NCBI GenBank assembly: GCA_028293125.1
Contig: JAQGPJ010000055.1
Coordinates: 62,001-126,000 of the forward strand
Length of the DNA stretch: 64,000 nt
Reading direction: 5' to 3'
Source: Verrucomicrobiales bacterium
GTDB lineage: Bacteria; Verrucomicrobiota; Verrucomicrobiia; Verrucomicrobiales; V1-33
Within the stretch, counting starts at the first letter, position 1. Every line of letters starts with the position of its first letter. The notes beneath the pieces are model-generated. The model made no database searches, was not told where the DNA came from, and worked only from the letters and a program-made list of their open reading frames with translations. Below are positions 16,751 to 25,678 of this stretch, piece after piece. A program made the position numbers and the translations under genes.

Positions 16751-17782
16751 TTACTGTTTTTCCGCCGTAATCACTCCCCGTCCGCCGGCGATGGCGTGGT
16801 GCTGGATACGGTGGAATCCGGCCTCCTCCAGAAAGGCGCGCATCTCGGTCAGTCCGTAGCATCGGCCTTGGGTGACATGGACGAGGAGTACGGAGTACTC
16901 CGCCATGTGCAGAGGACCGGTTAGGTCCTCGTTCAGCCAGGCATCGTGCAGGATCAGCAGCCCGCCAAGCGGCAGGGCGGAGGCTGAGGCGGCGAGCAGC
17001 TGCTTCACTACGGGGATGTCCCAGTCGTGCAGCACATTGGAGAACAGATGCACGTCATAACCGGCGGGGAGCGGCTGGGCCAGCATGTCGCCGGCCAGGG
17101 TGTCCACCCGGTCACCGCAGCCGCGCCTGTCAATGGCGCGGGCAGCGATGCGGTCCACGGGCGGCTTTTCAAAGACTGTGGCTGTCAACTCCGGCCATTG
17201 GGCGCAGAGGGCACAGGCATAGATGCCGGAGCCGCCGGCGATGTCCAACAGACGGCGGTGGCCCGTAAGGTCGGCAGCCTTGGCGACCGCCTGCCCCAGC
17301 AGCACGCCGCGGCTGTCCATCATGGCGGTGAACTCCTCGGCGAACGCCTCCGTCTTCATGGCGTTGTGCCAGTCCACCTCGTGATCCCGGCTGGCGAACC
17401 GTGCCGGATGGCCGGTGCGCAGGATTTCCAGATAATCGCGGGCAATGGGCCGGTCCTTCATCCGGGGAAAATAGGGCTCCACACACCACGGCGAGTCCTT
17501 GCTCAGGTGCTCGCGGGCCGCCCCCGTGAGATGCAGCACCCCTTTTTCATCCCGCGTCAGATGTCCCTGGGCAATAAACAGCGTGGTCATGGCCAGCACC
17601 GGACGGGCATGAAACCCGAAGTGCGCGCAGATGCCGTCCACCGTCGAGGGCCGTCGTCCGATCCATGTGAAAAAGTCCAGCTTCGTCAGCGCCGCGATGA
17701 ACAGATCCGATGCATAAAGCGCATCCCGCAGCCGGTAGATGTCCGCGGGATCGGTGGAGGGGGAAAGTGTCAGGTCGTGCAT
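16751..17782 (-). CDS. SAM-dependent O-methyltransferase (class I, dimerisation-domain type)
   Basis: A 343-aa methyltransferase of the hydroxyneurosporene/acetylserotonin O-methyltransferase family. The N-terminal winged-helix dimerisation domain (about residues 12-95) includes ALYASDLFIAALTKLDFF. The SAM-binding Rossmann fold has LLDIAGGSGIYACALC (motif I), then LPAGYDVHLFSNVLHDWD, GGLLILHDAWLNED, and the closing GLTEMRAFLEEAGF. The LHDWD segment holds the usual catalytic His-Asp region. The substrate is unknown; a carotenoid or quinone-type small molecule is possible but the carotenoid operon is 7 kb away. It lies downstream of the purine genes on the same strand, separated by a 120-base repeat-containing gap. 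Confidence 0.85.
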   Translation of the reverse strand: MHDLTLSPSTDPADIYRLRDALYASDLFIAALTKLDFFTWIGRRPSTVDGICAHFGFHARPVLAMTTLFIAQGHLTRDEKGVLHLTGAAREHLSKDSPWCVEPYFPRMKDRPIARDYLEILRTGHPARFASRDHEVDWHNAMKTEAFAEEFTAMMDSRGVLLGQAVAKAADLTGHRRLLDIAGGSGIYACALCAQWPELTATVFEKPPVDRIAARAIDRRGCGDRVDTLAGDMLAQPLPAGYDVHLFSNVLHDWDIPVVKQLLAASASALPLGGLLILHDAWLNEDLTGPLHMAEYSVLLVHVTQGRCYGLTEMRAFLEEAGFHRIQHHAIAGGRGVITAEKQ

Positions 17783-17806
17783 TCCTGTTTTTTAGGAAAG
17801 TTAAGG

Positions 17807-17898
17807 GGTTCAGGTTTCAGGGTTCAGAAGCCCCGGTTCAGGTCCGCACTCAGGAGCACAGCTTCAGATTTTGAGCCGCCGTAACCTGAAACCTTTAA
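17807..17898. repeat. 7-bp (GGTTYAG)n intergenic repeat with inverted arm
   Basis: Three consecutive 7-mers GGTTCAG-GTTTCAG-GGTTCAG occupy 17807-17827, and a reverse-oriented arm CCTGAAACCTTTAACC lies at 17885-17900. The same heptamer occurs at 48.2-48.4, 51.0 and 61.55 kb. A 14-bp direct repeat GCCGCCGTAACCTG is found at 17875-17888 and again at 17907-17920, where it forms the end of the PurS-like gene. Confidence 0.6.
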
Positions 17899-17902
17899 CC
17901 TC

Positions 17903-18370
17903 TCAAGCCGCCGTAACCTGCCAAGTGTGAATAGCCGGATTCACAATGTCCTTCACAAACCGGTCCGCGAGGGCGGGAGTATCCGGATTTCCGGCGGCGG
18001 CGAAGAGGTAGAGCCGGTGGTTGATGCGCAGATTCTGGATTTCGAAGCCGGCGGCGGGGCTGGTGCGGTGCAGGCGCAGGATGGTCTCCTTCTCGTGGTC
18101 CAGCGCCCCGGCCTTCATGCCGTAGTCGAGGAAAAAAGCGTGGCCGGACAGAGCCGGGGCCTCACCGGTGCGCAGCTCATGGCTGACAGGATCCGCCAGC
18201 ACTTTGGCCAGAAACGCTTTCAGCGCATTTTCATCCCCCGTGAAATCCACCAGATAGCGGCGGGTGCCGCGCACGGTGAGGGCTTGGGCGATGGGGGTAT
18301 AGAGCAGGCGGTTGGCGTCCCCCGCGTGCTCAAAGCGGCCAATGACTTCAGCTTGCAAGCGCATGTTCAA
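17903..18370 (-). CDS. PurS-like FGAM synthase subunit with apparent tandem PurS units
   Basis: A 155-aa protein encoded directly after purC and overlapping it by 23 bases. The second half matches the PurS pattern: GALDHEKETILRLHR (compare KPGVLDPEG-type openings), then a short beta/alpha stretch ending in FVKDIVNPAIHTWQV, equivalent to the LLANPVIExY ending. The first half repeats the same shape and ends in AKVLADPVSHELRTG. PurS is normally about 80 aa and dimerises to bridge PurL and PurQ in the fourth step of purine synthesis. A double-length version could act as a covalent dimer. Start is Met1 or Met3. The assignment rests on motif similarity and the purC neighbour. Confidence 0.65.
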   Translation of the reverse strand: MNMRLQAEVIGRFEHAGDANRLLYTPIAQALTVRGTRRYLVDFTGDENALKAFLAKVLADPVSHELRTGEAPALSGHAFFLDYGMKAGALDHEKETILRLHRTSPAAGFEIQNLRINHRLYLFAAAGNPDTPALADRFVKDIVNPAIHTWQVTAA

Positions 18371-19064
18371 CTCGTTTGAGAACTTCGGTGTATCCCTCGA
18401 TGAAACCGCCCAGGTTCTGGCGGAAGCGGTCCTTGTCCATCTTCTCGCCCGTATCGGAATCCCACAGGCGGCAAGTGTCAGGGCTGATCTCGTCCGCCAG
18501 CACGATGTTGTGGCGGTTCGGGTAAAGGCGGCCGAACTCCAGCTTGAAGTCCACCAGCGTCAGCCGGGCCTTGGCGAAAAAGACGCTCAGGGTGCGGTTG
18601 ATCTTCAAAGCCGCGCGCTTGATCTTCTCCATCTCGTCGCCACGGGCCAGGGCCAGCTCGCGGATGTGTTCGTCGTTGATCATGGGATCGCCCAACTCAT
18701 CGCTCTTGTAGTAGCACTCAATAATCGGCTGGCGCAGCTTGTGGCCCTCCGGCAGGCCCGTGCGCTTGGCCAGGCTGCCGGCGACGATGTTGCGGATCAC
18801 CACCTCGATGGGAATGATTTCCACGCGCTTGACGATGAGGGTGGTCTCCTTGTCGTCGCGGACGAAATGGGTGGCCACGCTGTCCTTCTCCAGCAACTGG
18901 TAGAGGTGCAGGCTGAGCCGTTTGTTCAGAGCCCCCTTGCGGGCGAAACTTTCCTTTTTGACGCCGTTAAAGGCCGTGGCGTCGTCCTTGAACTCCATGA
19001 GAAGCTCATTGGGATCCTCCGTGGTGAAGAGCTTTTTCGCCTTGCCTTCGTAAATCAATGCCAT
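18348..19064 (-). CDS. purC: Phosphoribosylaminoimidazole-succinocarboxamide synthase (SAICAR synthetase)
   Basis: A 238-aa PurC that joins CAIR and aspartate with ATP in purine synthesis. I use MALIYEGKAKKLF at 19064, the universal PurC start, rather than the longer ORF. Further marks are FKDDATAFNG, the conserved EVVIRNIVAGSLAKR block, CYYKSDELGDPMIN, VDFKLEFGR and VLADEISPDTCRLWD. Length and motifs are complete. The PurS-like gene follows with a 23-bp overlap, so the two are co-translated. On the other side pyrD is divergent, with only 69 bases between the start codons. Confidence 0.96.
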   Translation of the reverse strand: MALIYEGKAKKLFTTEDPNELLMEFKDDATAFNGVKKESFARKGALNKRLSLHLYQLLEKDSVATHFVRDDKETTLIVKRVEIIPIEVVIRNIVAGSLAKRTGLPEGHKLRQPIIECYYKSDELGDPMINDEHIRELALARGDEMEKIKRAALKINRTLSVFFAKARLTLVDFKLEFGRLYPNRHNIVLADEISPDTCRLWDSDTGEKMDKDRFRQNLGGFIEGYTEVLKRVEHALAS

Positions 19065-19133
19065 GCGTAAATGAGGGTCGGGAGTGGGGAAAGCCTTGTC
19101 ACTAGGCCCCGGCGTGCCATGAGTCAAGGCGAG

Positions 19134-20270
19134 ATGACCACTTCACCGTCCACGACCACCCTCTCCACTCCTCCCGCCCCCGCCCTGCCCCTCCACCGCC
19201 GCGCCGCCCGCTCCTTGCTGGAATCTTCCTGGCCGCTGCTGAAGGCCGGGCTTTTTATGCTGGACGCGGAGACCGCCCACCATCTGACCCTGCGGGGACT
19301 GGGCACTGCCTCCCGGCTGGGAGCTTTGAAATTACTGCCGGAGGTGGCGGAGGCCGCTCCGGTAACCGTGGCAGGCCTGCGTTTCTCCAACCGCGTGGGA
19401 CTGGCGGCAGGTCTGGACAAGGCGGGCACCTGTGTGGACGGCTTCGGAGCCATGGGGTTCGGCTTTGTGGAGATCGGCACCCTGACCCCCCGCCCGCAGC
19501 CGGGGAATCCGCAGCCCCGTCTGTTCCGCATCGTGGAGCGGGAGGCCATCGTGAACCGCATGGGATTCAACAATCCCGGAATCGCCCAAGGCCGGACCAA
19601 CGCGGAGGCCAGCGGACGCCGGCAGTGGAAAGGCGTGCTGGGCGTGAATATCGGGAAGAACTTCGACACCTCCAACACCAGCGCCGCCGATGACTATGTG
19701 CTGGGACTGCACGGGGCGTGGGAATGGGCGGACTACGTGACTGTCAATCTTTCCTCCCCCAATACCAAGGGGCTGCGGGATCTGCAGCAGGACGATTCCT
19801 GCCGCGCGCTGCTGAGGATTTTGCAAGGGGAGCAGAAGGCCTTGGCGCAGCGCCATGGGCGGCATGTGCCAGTCTTTATCAAGATCTCCCCGGACTTGGA
19901 GCCCGCGCACCTGCGCAGTCTGGCGCGGATCTTTGTTGAGGAGAAACTGGAAGGTGTCATCGCCACCAACACCACCCTCAGCCGCACGCACACAGAGGGT
20001 CTGCGCCACAGCGGCGAGGGCGGTGGACTGAGCGGGGCACCGCTGACGGAGCGCGCCACGGCCCTGATCTCGGACCTCGCCCGGGAGTTGGACGGAGCCC
20101 TGCCCATCATCGGGGCCGGCGGCATCATGGACGGTCACGACGCGGTGGAGAAGCTGCGGGCCGGGGCCGTGCTGGTGCAGCTCTACTCCGGCCTGATCTA
20201 TCGCGGCCCGGCGCTGGTGAGGGAGTGCGTGGAAGCCTGTGCAGCGGCGGTGCGGGAGGAAAAGTTGTAA
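19134..20270 (+). CDS. pyrD: Dihydroorotate dehydrogenase, class 2 (quinone-dependent)
   Basis: A 378-aa membrane-associated FMN enzyme that oxidises dihydroorotate to orotate with quinone. I chose MTTSPSTTT at 19134 because AAGG lies about eight bases upstream; ATG at 19119 is the alternative. Class 2 features: an N-terminal helical extension before the barrel, GLAAGLDKAGTCVDGFGAMGF, FVEIGTLTPRPQPGNPQPRLFR, VNRMGFNNPG, GVNIGKNFDTSN, YVTVNLSSPNTKGLRDLQ (active-site Ser loop), and the C-terminal IIGAGGIMDG and GAVLVQLYSGLIY phosphate-binding parts. It is divergent from purC, pairing purine and pyrimidine genes around one short promoter. Confidence 0.96.
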   Translation: MTTSPSTTTLSTPPAPALPLHRRAARSLLESSWPLLKAGLFMLDAETAHHLTLRGLGTASRLGALKLLPEVAEAAPVTVAGLRFSNRVGLAAGLDKAGTCVDGFGAMGFGFVEIGTLTPRPQPGNPQPRLFRIVEREAIVNRMGFNNPGIAQGRTNAEASGRRQWKGVLGVNIGKNFDTSNTSAADDYVLGLHGAWEWADYVTVNLSSPNTKGLRDLQQDDSCRALLRILQGEQKALAQRHGRHVPVFIKISPDLEPAHLRSLARIFVEEKLEGVIATNTTLSRTHTEGLRHSGEGGGLSGAPLTERATALISDLARELDGALPIIGAGGIMDGHDAVEKLRAGAVLVQLYSGLIYRGPALVRECVEACAAAVREEKL

Positions 20271-20561
20271 CATGGTTCCACAGTTCCTGAAGACGGAGGA
20301 GCGAAATCGGACACCACTGCGGGGACATCCGTCTTCCTGTAAAATTACTCCCTTGAAATCCAGTGTAATGGCAACGGGGCAACATTAAACCGCTCACCCC
20401 CTGCTGGAGGTTTCCTGATGTCACAAGCCACAATTCTGCTTATTGGAACAGTAAATGATTTCATAATCCCTCAAATCTTTTACACGCGTTTTTCACATTG
20501 ACGCCCCATGCGTTCTTCAAGCAGGCTGCGGTTTCCGGACATCATTTTCCGGTTCAATCTC
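20271..20561. other. Intergenic region upstream of the secreted Ig-like protein
   Basis: About 290 bases without a supported gene. It becomes AT-rich toward 20430-20500 and probably contains the promoter of the next gene. I see no strong hairpin or repeat in it. Confidence 0.4.
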
Positions 20562-23555
20562 ATGAAAAAACAGACCCCCTGCCCGCATTCCCGACCCGGG
20601 CGTTTTCCTCTCACAGCCATTCTCCTGACTTTTGCCGCCGGCCCGTTGGCGGCGCAGACCATTCCGAACGCCGGATTTGAAACCGACGCTTTCTCCGTTT
20701 GGCCCGGATATGTTTCGGACAATTCCGCAATCACTGGATGGGAAGGCGGTCCGCCGGAGAGGATCGGCCTCAATCCCGCCGGTGGATCCCCCTTTGCCGA
20801 CAACGGCACCATCCCGGAAGGCACCAATGTGGCTTTCATCCAAAGTCAGGACAGCGGCACCCCCACGGAGCTGAGCACCACCATCAGCGGGCTGACCGCG
20901 AATACTCAATACCGGTTGAGCTTCCGCATCAACGCCCGCGGGGGGCAGGCTCCCAATCTCACGGTCACGGTGGATGGAAACGAACTTCTGAGGAGCAATG
21001 TTCACAACGTTGCCGGGGCTGCTCCCTACCGCACTGTCAATCTGCTCTTCACAGCGGTTGGCACCACGGCCCAGCTGGTGCTGCAGAACCAGCAAACCAC
21101 CGACACCACCGTTGTCGTGGATGATTTCAAGGTGACAGCGGCGCCCACTCCGGCGTGGAGTTTTGAGGCTTGGACTGACTCCTCCACCTCCGGGCTTGAC
21201 CCCCAGTATAACTACACCCACCTTTACAACTTCAACAGCACCGCCACGCCCGGCATCAACGGCCTCTTTTTCCAAGGAATCACCGGCGGCAATCCAATGG
21301 TGGCCGGGAAATTCAGCGTGACGGGCATGGGCGGCACTTTCGCCAACGATGGAAACTCGCTCAGCGACGGGGACAACCGGCTGCTGGCCAATGATTTTAT
21401 TTATGCCGGCGATCCTGGAACCCTGAACCTCGAGGGTCTGAAGCCCAACACCCCGTACGTCCTCAACATCTACTCGGTGGCTTTCGACGCTCAAAACACC
21501 CGCTGGATTAATTTCCAGAATACCGACAGCATGGAGGGCCTGACGGTGGACCAGGACAGTTTCGGGAACGACAGCGGCATCCGCATTATCCACAGCTACA
21601 CTTCCAGTGCCGAGGGCAAGGTATCCGTGACCACCCGCGGCCTGAGTGACGCCAGCTTCCACATGTATGGTTTCAGCAACCGGGAGGTGGTTCCCGCCGG
21701 GAACATCGCGCCGGTGATCGCCGCCCAGCCTGTCAGCACGCGGGTCATCGCCGGGGACACTGTCACCCTTTCCTCCGGTGCCTCAGGGGTTCCGGTGCCG
21801 GCTTATCAGTGGCTGCTGAACGGCAACCCCATCAGTGATGGTGAGGTTTATACCGGGGCCACGACCAATGCGCTGCAGATCAATGGCAAAGGCGGAGCCG
21901 GAGCGGGATACTACACGCTCAGGGCCCAGAACGTGATGGGCTCGGTCACCAGCAATCCGGCCTATGTCGAGGTCTATGTGCCCAAAGCCGGCCCTCTGTT
22001 CTCCACCGGGGTGGACGCGTCAGGAACACCTCTGCCCGAAACGGACGGCAATGGCAGCCCGAGCGAGGATCCTCATTACAAATTGACGGTGAATCCGGAC
22101 GGCGAGCCCAACATTCCCGCCGTCGTGCAGACTGGAATCCCCTCGCCGCCTTGGATCGCAAACAGCTCCCACAGCAACTGGATCGGCTCTTTGCCGAACA
22201 CAGGCAGTGGCGCGGTGGGTCAGTTTACCTACAGCACCACAGTGGATGCCGGGGACAATCCCGCCGCCTTCAATGCCTTGTTGTTCTACGCGGTGGACAA
22301 CCTGACCAATGCCATCCTCGTGAACGGCCAGCCGGCCACCGGCATCGTGCTCAGCCAGGGATTTGACCGCTACACCATCGCCAACCTGAACACCGTCAGC
22401 GCTCCGTCGCTGCACGCCGGGGTCAACACCGTGGATTTTGTGGTGGAGAATCTGGCCCCCCCCGGCCCCACAGGCCTGCGGGTTGCATCGGTTGAGGTGC
22501 CTGCCGGGATTCAGCCGGTGATTGTCCAGCAGCCTCTCACCGCATCGGTGGTGGACGGGTCCAGCGTGACCCTAAGCGCCCGGGCCTACGGCAGCGGCGT
22601 GATCACCTACCAGTGGATGAAGAACGGAGCCAACATCGCGGGCGCGGTCAACAGCACGTTCACCATTGGCAGCTTCTCAGCGGCGGACAACGCCGCCTAC
22701 TCCGTGAAGGCCACCAACGCCCTGGGTTCCGCCACCAGCACTGAAGCCGTGCTGGATGTGCGGTATCCGGTCGGTGGACTGTTCAGCTCCGGCGTGGATG
22801 AGACAGGCACCGTGCTGGAGGACGGGGCGGACGATCCACATTACCAGCTCCTCTTCAGCGCGGACGGAACCAACGAAATCCAAGCGGTGGTGCACGGCTC
22901 CGACATCTTCCCGATCGTGGCCGGTCCATGGGTGGCGAACTCCGCCACCTCCAAGTGGATCAGCCCGCGCCTGAACTCTGCGCAGGCGGGGGCGCTGGCC
23001 AGTGACGGCGGGGCCGGTCCGGGAACCTACGTGTACCGCACCACCTTTGACCTGACGGGGTTTGCCCCAGCCTCGGCCATCATCAGCGGTCAATGGACCT
23101 CGGACAATCAGGGCCTGGCCATCCGGGTGAACGGCAATCCCACCGGCATCACCGGATCGGGGAATTTTGGTGGCTATGAGGCGTTCCGGATCGACGATGT
23201 CCGCGCTGATTTTGCCAGCGGGGTGAACACCTTGGATTTTGTGGTCCAGAATGCCGACGCCACCGCCGGCTACACAGGCCTGCGGGTCGAAGGAATCAGT
23301 GTAATAGCCGCGAAAGGCCAGAACGTCAGTCTGCCGCCCATCAGCATTTCGCTTTCCGCCAATGGCAAGCCGGTGATCAGCTTCCAAGGCACGGCGGGTG
23401 TCACCTACCCCATCCAGCGCTCCATTGACCTGACGCCCTCCAACAGCTGGTCCGTCATCGGTCAGGCGGTGGCTGCCGCCGGGGGCGCGGTGCAGTTTGA
23501 GGATGTGAATGCACCGACCGGGCGCGCCTTCTACCGCGTGGTGTTCCCACAGTGA
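20562..23555 (+). CDS. Secreted modular protein with Ig-like domains
   Basis: A 997-aa exported protein starting at MKKQTPCPHS (20562); the signal peptide ends near AGPLAAQ. Residues ~35-190 resemble a carbohydrate-binding jelly roll (PNAGFETDAFSVWPGY, ANTQYRLSFRINARG, VVVDDFKV). A second unit at ~195-370 is followed by an Ig-like domain (~385-475: PVSTRVIAGDTVTLSSGASG, YQWLLNGNPI). Next come a module beginning LFSTGVDASGT, a second Ig-like domain (~645-730: VVDGSSVTLSARAYG, YQWMKNGANIAG) and a second LFSSGVDETGT module. So an Ig-plus-SGVD pair is duplicated. The C-terminus closes with a YPIQRSIDLTPSNSW strand set. An extracellular adhesion or glycan-binding role is likely but unproven. A perfect terminator follows. 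Confidence 0.82.
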   Translation: MKKQTPCPHSRPGRFPLTAILLTFAAGPLAAQTIPNAGFETDAFSVWPGYVSDNSAITGWEGGPPERIGLNPAGGSPFADNGTIPEGTNVAFIQSQDSGTPTELSTTISGLTANTQYRLSFRINARGGQAPNLTVTVDGNELLRSNVHNVAGAAPYRTVNLLFTAVGTTAQLVLQNQQTTDTTVVVDDFKVTAAPTPAWSFEAWTDSSTSGLDPQYNYTHLYNFNSTATPGINGLFFQGITGGNPMVAGKFSVTGMGGTFANDGNSLSDGDNRLLANDFIYAGDPGTLNLEGLKPNTPYVLNIYSVAFDAQNTRWINFQNTDSMEGLTVDQDSFGNDSGIRIIHSYTSSAEGKVSVTTRGLSDASFHMYGFSNREVVPAGNIAPVIAAQPVSTRVIAGDTVTLSSGASGVPVPAYQWLLNGNPISDGEVYTGATTNALQINGKGGAGAGYYTLRAQNVMGSVTSNPAYVEVYVPKAGPLFSTGVDASGTPLPETDGNGSPSEDPHYKLTVNPDGEPNIPAVVQTGIPSPPWIANSSHSNWIGSLPNTGSGAVGQFTYSTTVDAGDNPAAFNALLFYAVDNLTNAILVNGQPATGIVLSQGFDRYTIANLNTVSAPSLHAGVNTVDFVVENLAPPGPTGLRVASVEVPAGIQPVIVQQPLTASVVDGSSVTLSARAYGSGVITYQWMKNGANIAGAVNSTFTIGSFSAADNAAYSVKATNALGSATSTEAVLDVRYPVGGLFSSGVDETGTVLEDGADDPHYQLLFSADGTNEIQAVVHGSDIFPIVAGPWVANSATSKWISPRLNSAQAGALASDGGAGPGTYVYRTTFDLTGFAPASAIISGQWTSDNQGLAIRVNGNPTGITGSGNFGGYEAFRIDDVRADFASGVNTLDFVVQNADATAGYTGLRVEGISVIAAKGQNVSLPPISISLSANGKPVISFQGTAGVTYPIQRSIDLTPSNSWSVIGQAVAAAGGAVQFEDVNAPTGRAFYRVVFPQ

Positions 23556-23628
23556 CCTTAGGCTCTCTGATGACAGGATCCATTCCCTGACCGGGCGCTG
23601 ACAGCAAATCCGCCGGCAAGGGAATCCC

Positions 23629-23664
23629 AGGACAGGACGCGGACACCGCGTCCTGTCCTTTTTT
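23629..23664 (+). terminator. Strong intrinsic terminator
   Basis: A perfect 14-bp stem, AGGACAGGACGCGG (23629-23642) with CCGCGTCCTGTCCT (23646-23659), a 3-nt loop ACA, and a run of six T from the last stem base. It lies 74 bases after the Ig-like protein gene and before the convergent end of the carotenoid operon. Confidence 0.93.
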
Positions 23665-23759
23665 ATTCCTGCCGCGCGGTTGGCACAGGGCGGGAAAGGA
23701 TGCCGAGCACCCGCACCGTCCGCAGGAATCCCGTTACCCTGGGGACAGACTCCGCGGCT

Positions 23760-24875
23760 TCAGGCAGTGCCGGCGGTGGAATACGCGCGGCCTTTCCACA
23801 CCGCCGGCCTTTTGCGGAGTAAGCGGAAAAATGCGAACCACTGAATGGCCACCAGCACGCAGATGCCCAGCGGATGGAGAAGCACTCCGGCCAGCGGCTG
23901 GCGGAAGCGGTGAACGGCGGCCAGCCGCGGAAGGAGCACCGCCGTGAGAGCGGCGAATGAAAGGGGTGAAGGCGCAGCCAGCACCAGCGCCAAGGGAAGC
24001 ACCTGCCCGCCCAGCAGCAGCAGGGTGGAAGGCAGGATCAGCTGCGGGCTGGCGAGGCCTTCGTGGGCGTTCTTCGCAAATCCCTGCCAGACTTCACGCG
24101 CACTCTGATACATCCGGCAGCGGAAGCCACCGGTGGCGTCGAAAAGATCGGTGTGGAATCCGTGCGTGCGGAGGCTGCGCGCCAGGGCCAGTCCATCGTG
24201 CAGTTGATCAGCGACAGCCCCGTGGCCTCCGCTGCTTTCATAAGCTTCACGGCGGACAGTCAGAATTTGCCCACAGGCGGCGGCAAAACGCGGATCCGTG
24301 CCGCTTCTCATCCGCCCGATGGGCAGGAATCCCAGCAGCACAAAGTGGATCAACGGTATGATCAGCCGCTCCATGAAGGTGTGCGTCTCCTCATACGGCA
24401 CGCCGCTGGCCAGAGCGGCGCGGGACGTGTCCATGAAGCCGGCAAGCCGTGCGAGGGCGTCCGGGTCTGTGACGCGCACGTCGGCATCCATGAAAACCAG
24501 CAGCGGATGGCGCGCCAGTGAGGCCAGACGCGCGCAGGCATGATTTTTTCCGCACCATCCCGGCGGCAGCGGAGGTGCCGCCTCCAGGCGCACACGCATA
24601 TCCCGCGCGGCGAACCTGCGGACAATCTCCGCCGTGCGGTCGGTGGAGCTGTCATCAAGGACGATCACCTCCAGATCAACCCCTCCGCTTTCCAGCACGG
24701 AACGGAGCGCGTCCGCGATATTCGCCTCCTCGTTGCGGGCGGGAATGAGCACGGAGCAGCGGCGGCGTTCCCCGCAGGCGGGCGGGAGGCTGCGGTAGAG
24801 CGGCAGGTTGCGCAGAAACAGGACCGCCGGGATCAGCGCCAAAACAAACGCGGCCATGGTGAGAGCAGTGATCAT
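23760..24875 (-). CDS. crtQ: Carotenoid glycosyltransferase, family 2 (CrtQ-like)
   Basis: A 371-aa membrane-anchored GT2 enzyme. An N-terminal hydrophobic helix (MITALTMAAFVLALIPAVLF) precedes the GT-A fold: CSVLIPARNEEANIADAL, DLEVIVLDDSSTDRTAEIV, GWCGKNHAC and LLVFMDADVRV (DxD metal site). Several hydrophobic helices follow after residue 270. CrtQ in the staphyloxanthin pathway glucosylates the terminal carboxyl of a C30 carotenoic acid; the operon, with CrtN-, AldH- and CrtP-like genes, supports the same step here. It is the last gene, overlapping the acyltransferase by 4 nt. Confidence 0.82.
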   Translation of the reverse strand: MITALTMAAFVLALIPAVLFLRNLPLYRSLPPACGERRRCSVLIPARNEEANIADALRSVLESGGVDLEVIVLDDSSTDRTAEIVRRFAARDMRVRLEAAPPLPPGWCGKNHACARLASLARHPLLVFMDADVRVTDPDALARLAGFMDTSRAALASGVPYEETHTFMERLIIPLIHFVLLGFLPIGRMRSGTDPRFAAACGQILTVRREAYESSGGHGAVADQLHDGLALARSLRTHGFHTDLFDATGGFRCRMYQSAREVWQGFAKNAHEGLASPQLILPSTLLLLGGQVLPLALVLAAPSPLSFAALTAVLLPRLAAVHRFRQPLAGVLLHPLGICVLVAIQWFAFFRLLRKRPAVWKGRAYSTAGTA

Positions 24876-25678
24876 GGGGCGCTTTGCGGAGAATGCTCAG
24901 CGGTGAATTTTCCGCCGCGCACTCTGGCGCGCAGCCGCCGCCATGTGTCATAGATGGCCCCGACGCCGGTCCGTCCCCGGCTGAGGGTGAGCCAGTCGGC
25001 GGGATCGCGCCGGCAGGAGCACGCGGCCAGCTCATCCTGCGCGGCTTCGAGAGCACCGGTGAACGTGCGCGTCCATTCCGCCGTCGTCCGGGATTCCCGG
25101 GTACTGACCGGCGCGCCGAAGCTGACAAGAATTTCAGGGCGCGGCTCGGTCCAGAAAGCATATTCAATAGCCAACGGCACGAACATGGCGTCCGGCCCGC
25201 GCGCCGCCAGCGCGCCGAGTCCGTCCTCAAACTGCAGCGGACGCTCGCGCGTGTCGGTGAAGCGGCCCTGCGGCGTGAGCCAGAGGGCCTGCGAGGGTGA
25301 GGCGAGGACCGCGTGCGCGGTGCGGAGGAAGGCGCGTGCGCCCCGGGCGGTGCGGGGTTCGACTCCGAAAAAGCCGAGCTTCCGGAAAAAGCCGTAGCGT
25401 GCCAGCATGGCGGAATCGATCGGGGCGAAGGAGGTGCGGTCCGAAAAAAATTCGCGCGCCAGCAGCAGACATACAAGTGGATCCCACCACGCGGCGTGAT
25501 TCACATGGATGACCAGCGGGTGCCCGCAGCCGCGCGGGGGCATGCCGCTTTTCAAAATCCGCAGCGAGTGGAAGTGCTGGCCCACATAGCGGCGCGAATA
25601 GGCCGCAAACATTTTGACGAAGACAGGCGACGCCGGCGGCAGCGTGGTGCCCGTGGGCCAGGAGGCAGGGGTTTTCAT
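24872..25678 (-). CDS. PlsC-type lysophospholipid/carotenoid acyltransferase
   Basis: A 268-aa acyltransferase. The catalytic block is VIHVNHAAWWDPL (H-x4-D), followed by FGVEPRTARGARAF and TPQGRFTDTRERP, which correspond to the second and third PlsC motifs. In the C30 pathway a fatty acid is added to the sugar of the carotenoid glucosyl ester, a job done by CrtO in staphylococci by a different protein; a PlsC-type enzyme here could fill that step. The family also makes phosphatidic acid, so a lipid role cannot be excluded. It overlaps the crtP-like gene upstream and the GT gene downstream by 4 nt each. Confidence 0.75.
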   Translation of the reverse strand: MKTPASWPTGTTLPPASPVFVKMFAAYSRRYVGQHFHSLRILKSGMPPRGCGHPLVIHVNHAAWWDPLVCLLLAREFFSDRTSFAPIDSAMLARYGFFRKLGFFGVEPRTARGARAFLRTAHAVLASPSQALWLTPQGRFTDTRERPLQFEDGLGALAARGPDAMFVPLAIEYAFWTEPRPEILVSFGAPVSTRESRTTAEWTRTFTGALEAAQDELAACSCRRDPADWLTLSRGRTGVGAIYDTWRRLRARVRGGKFTAEHSPQSAP

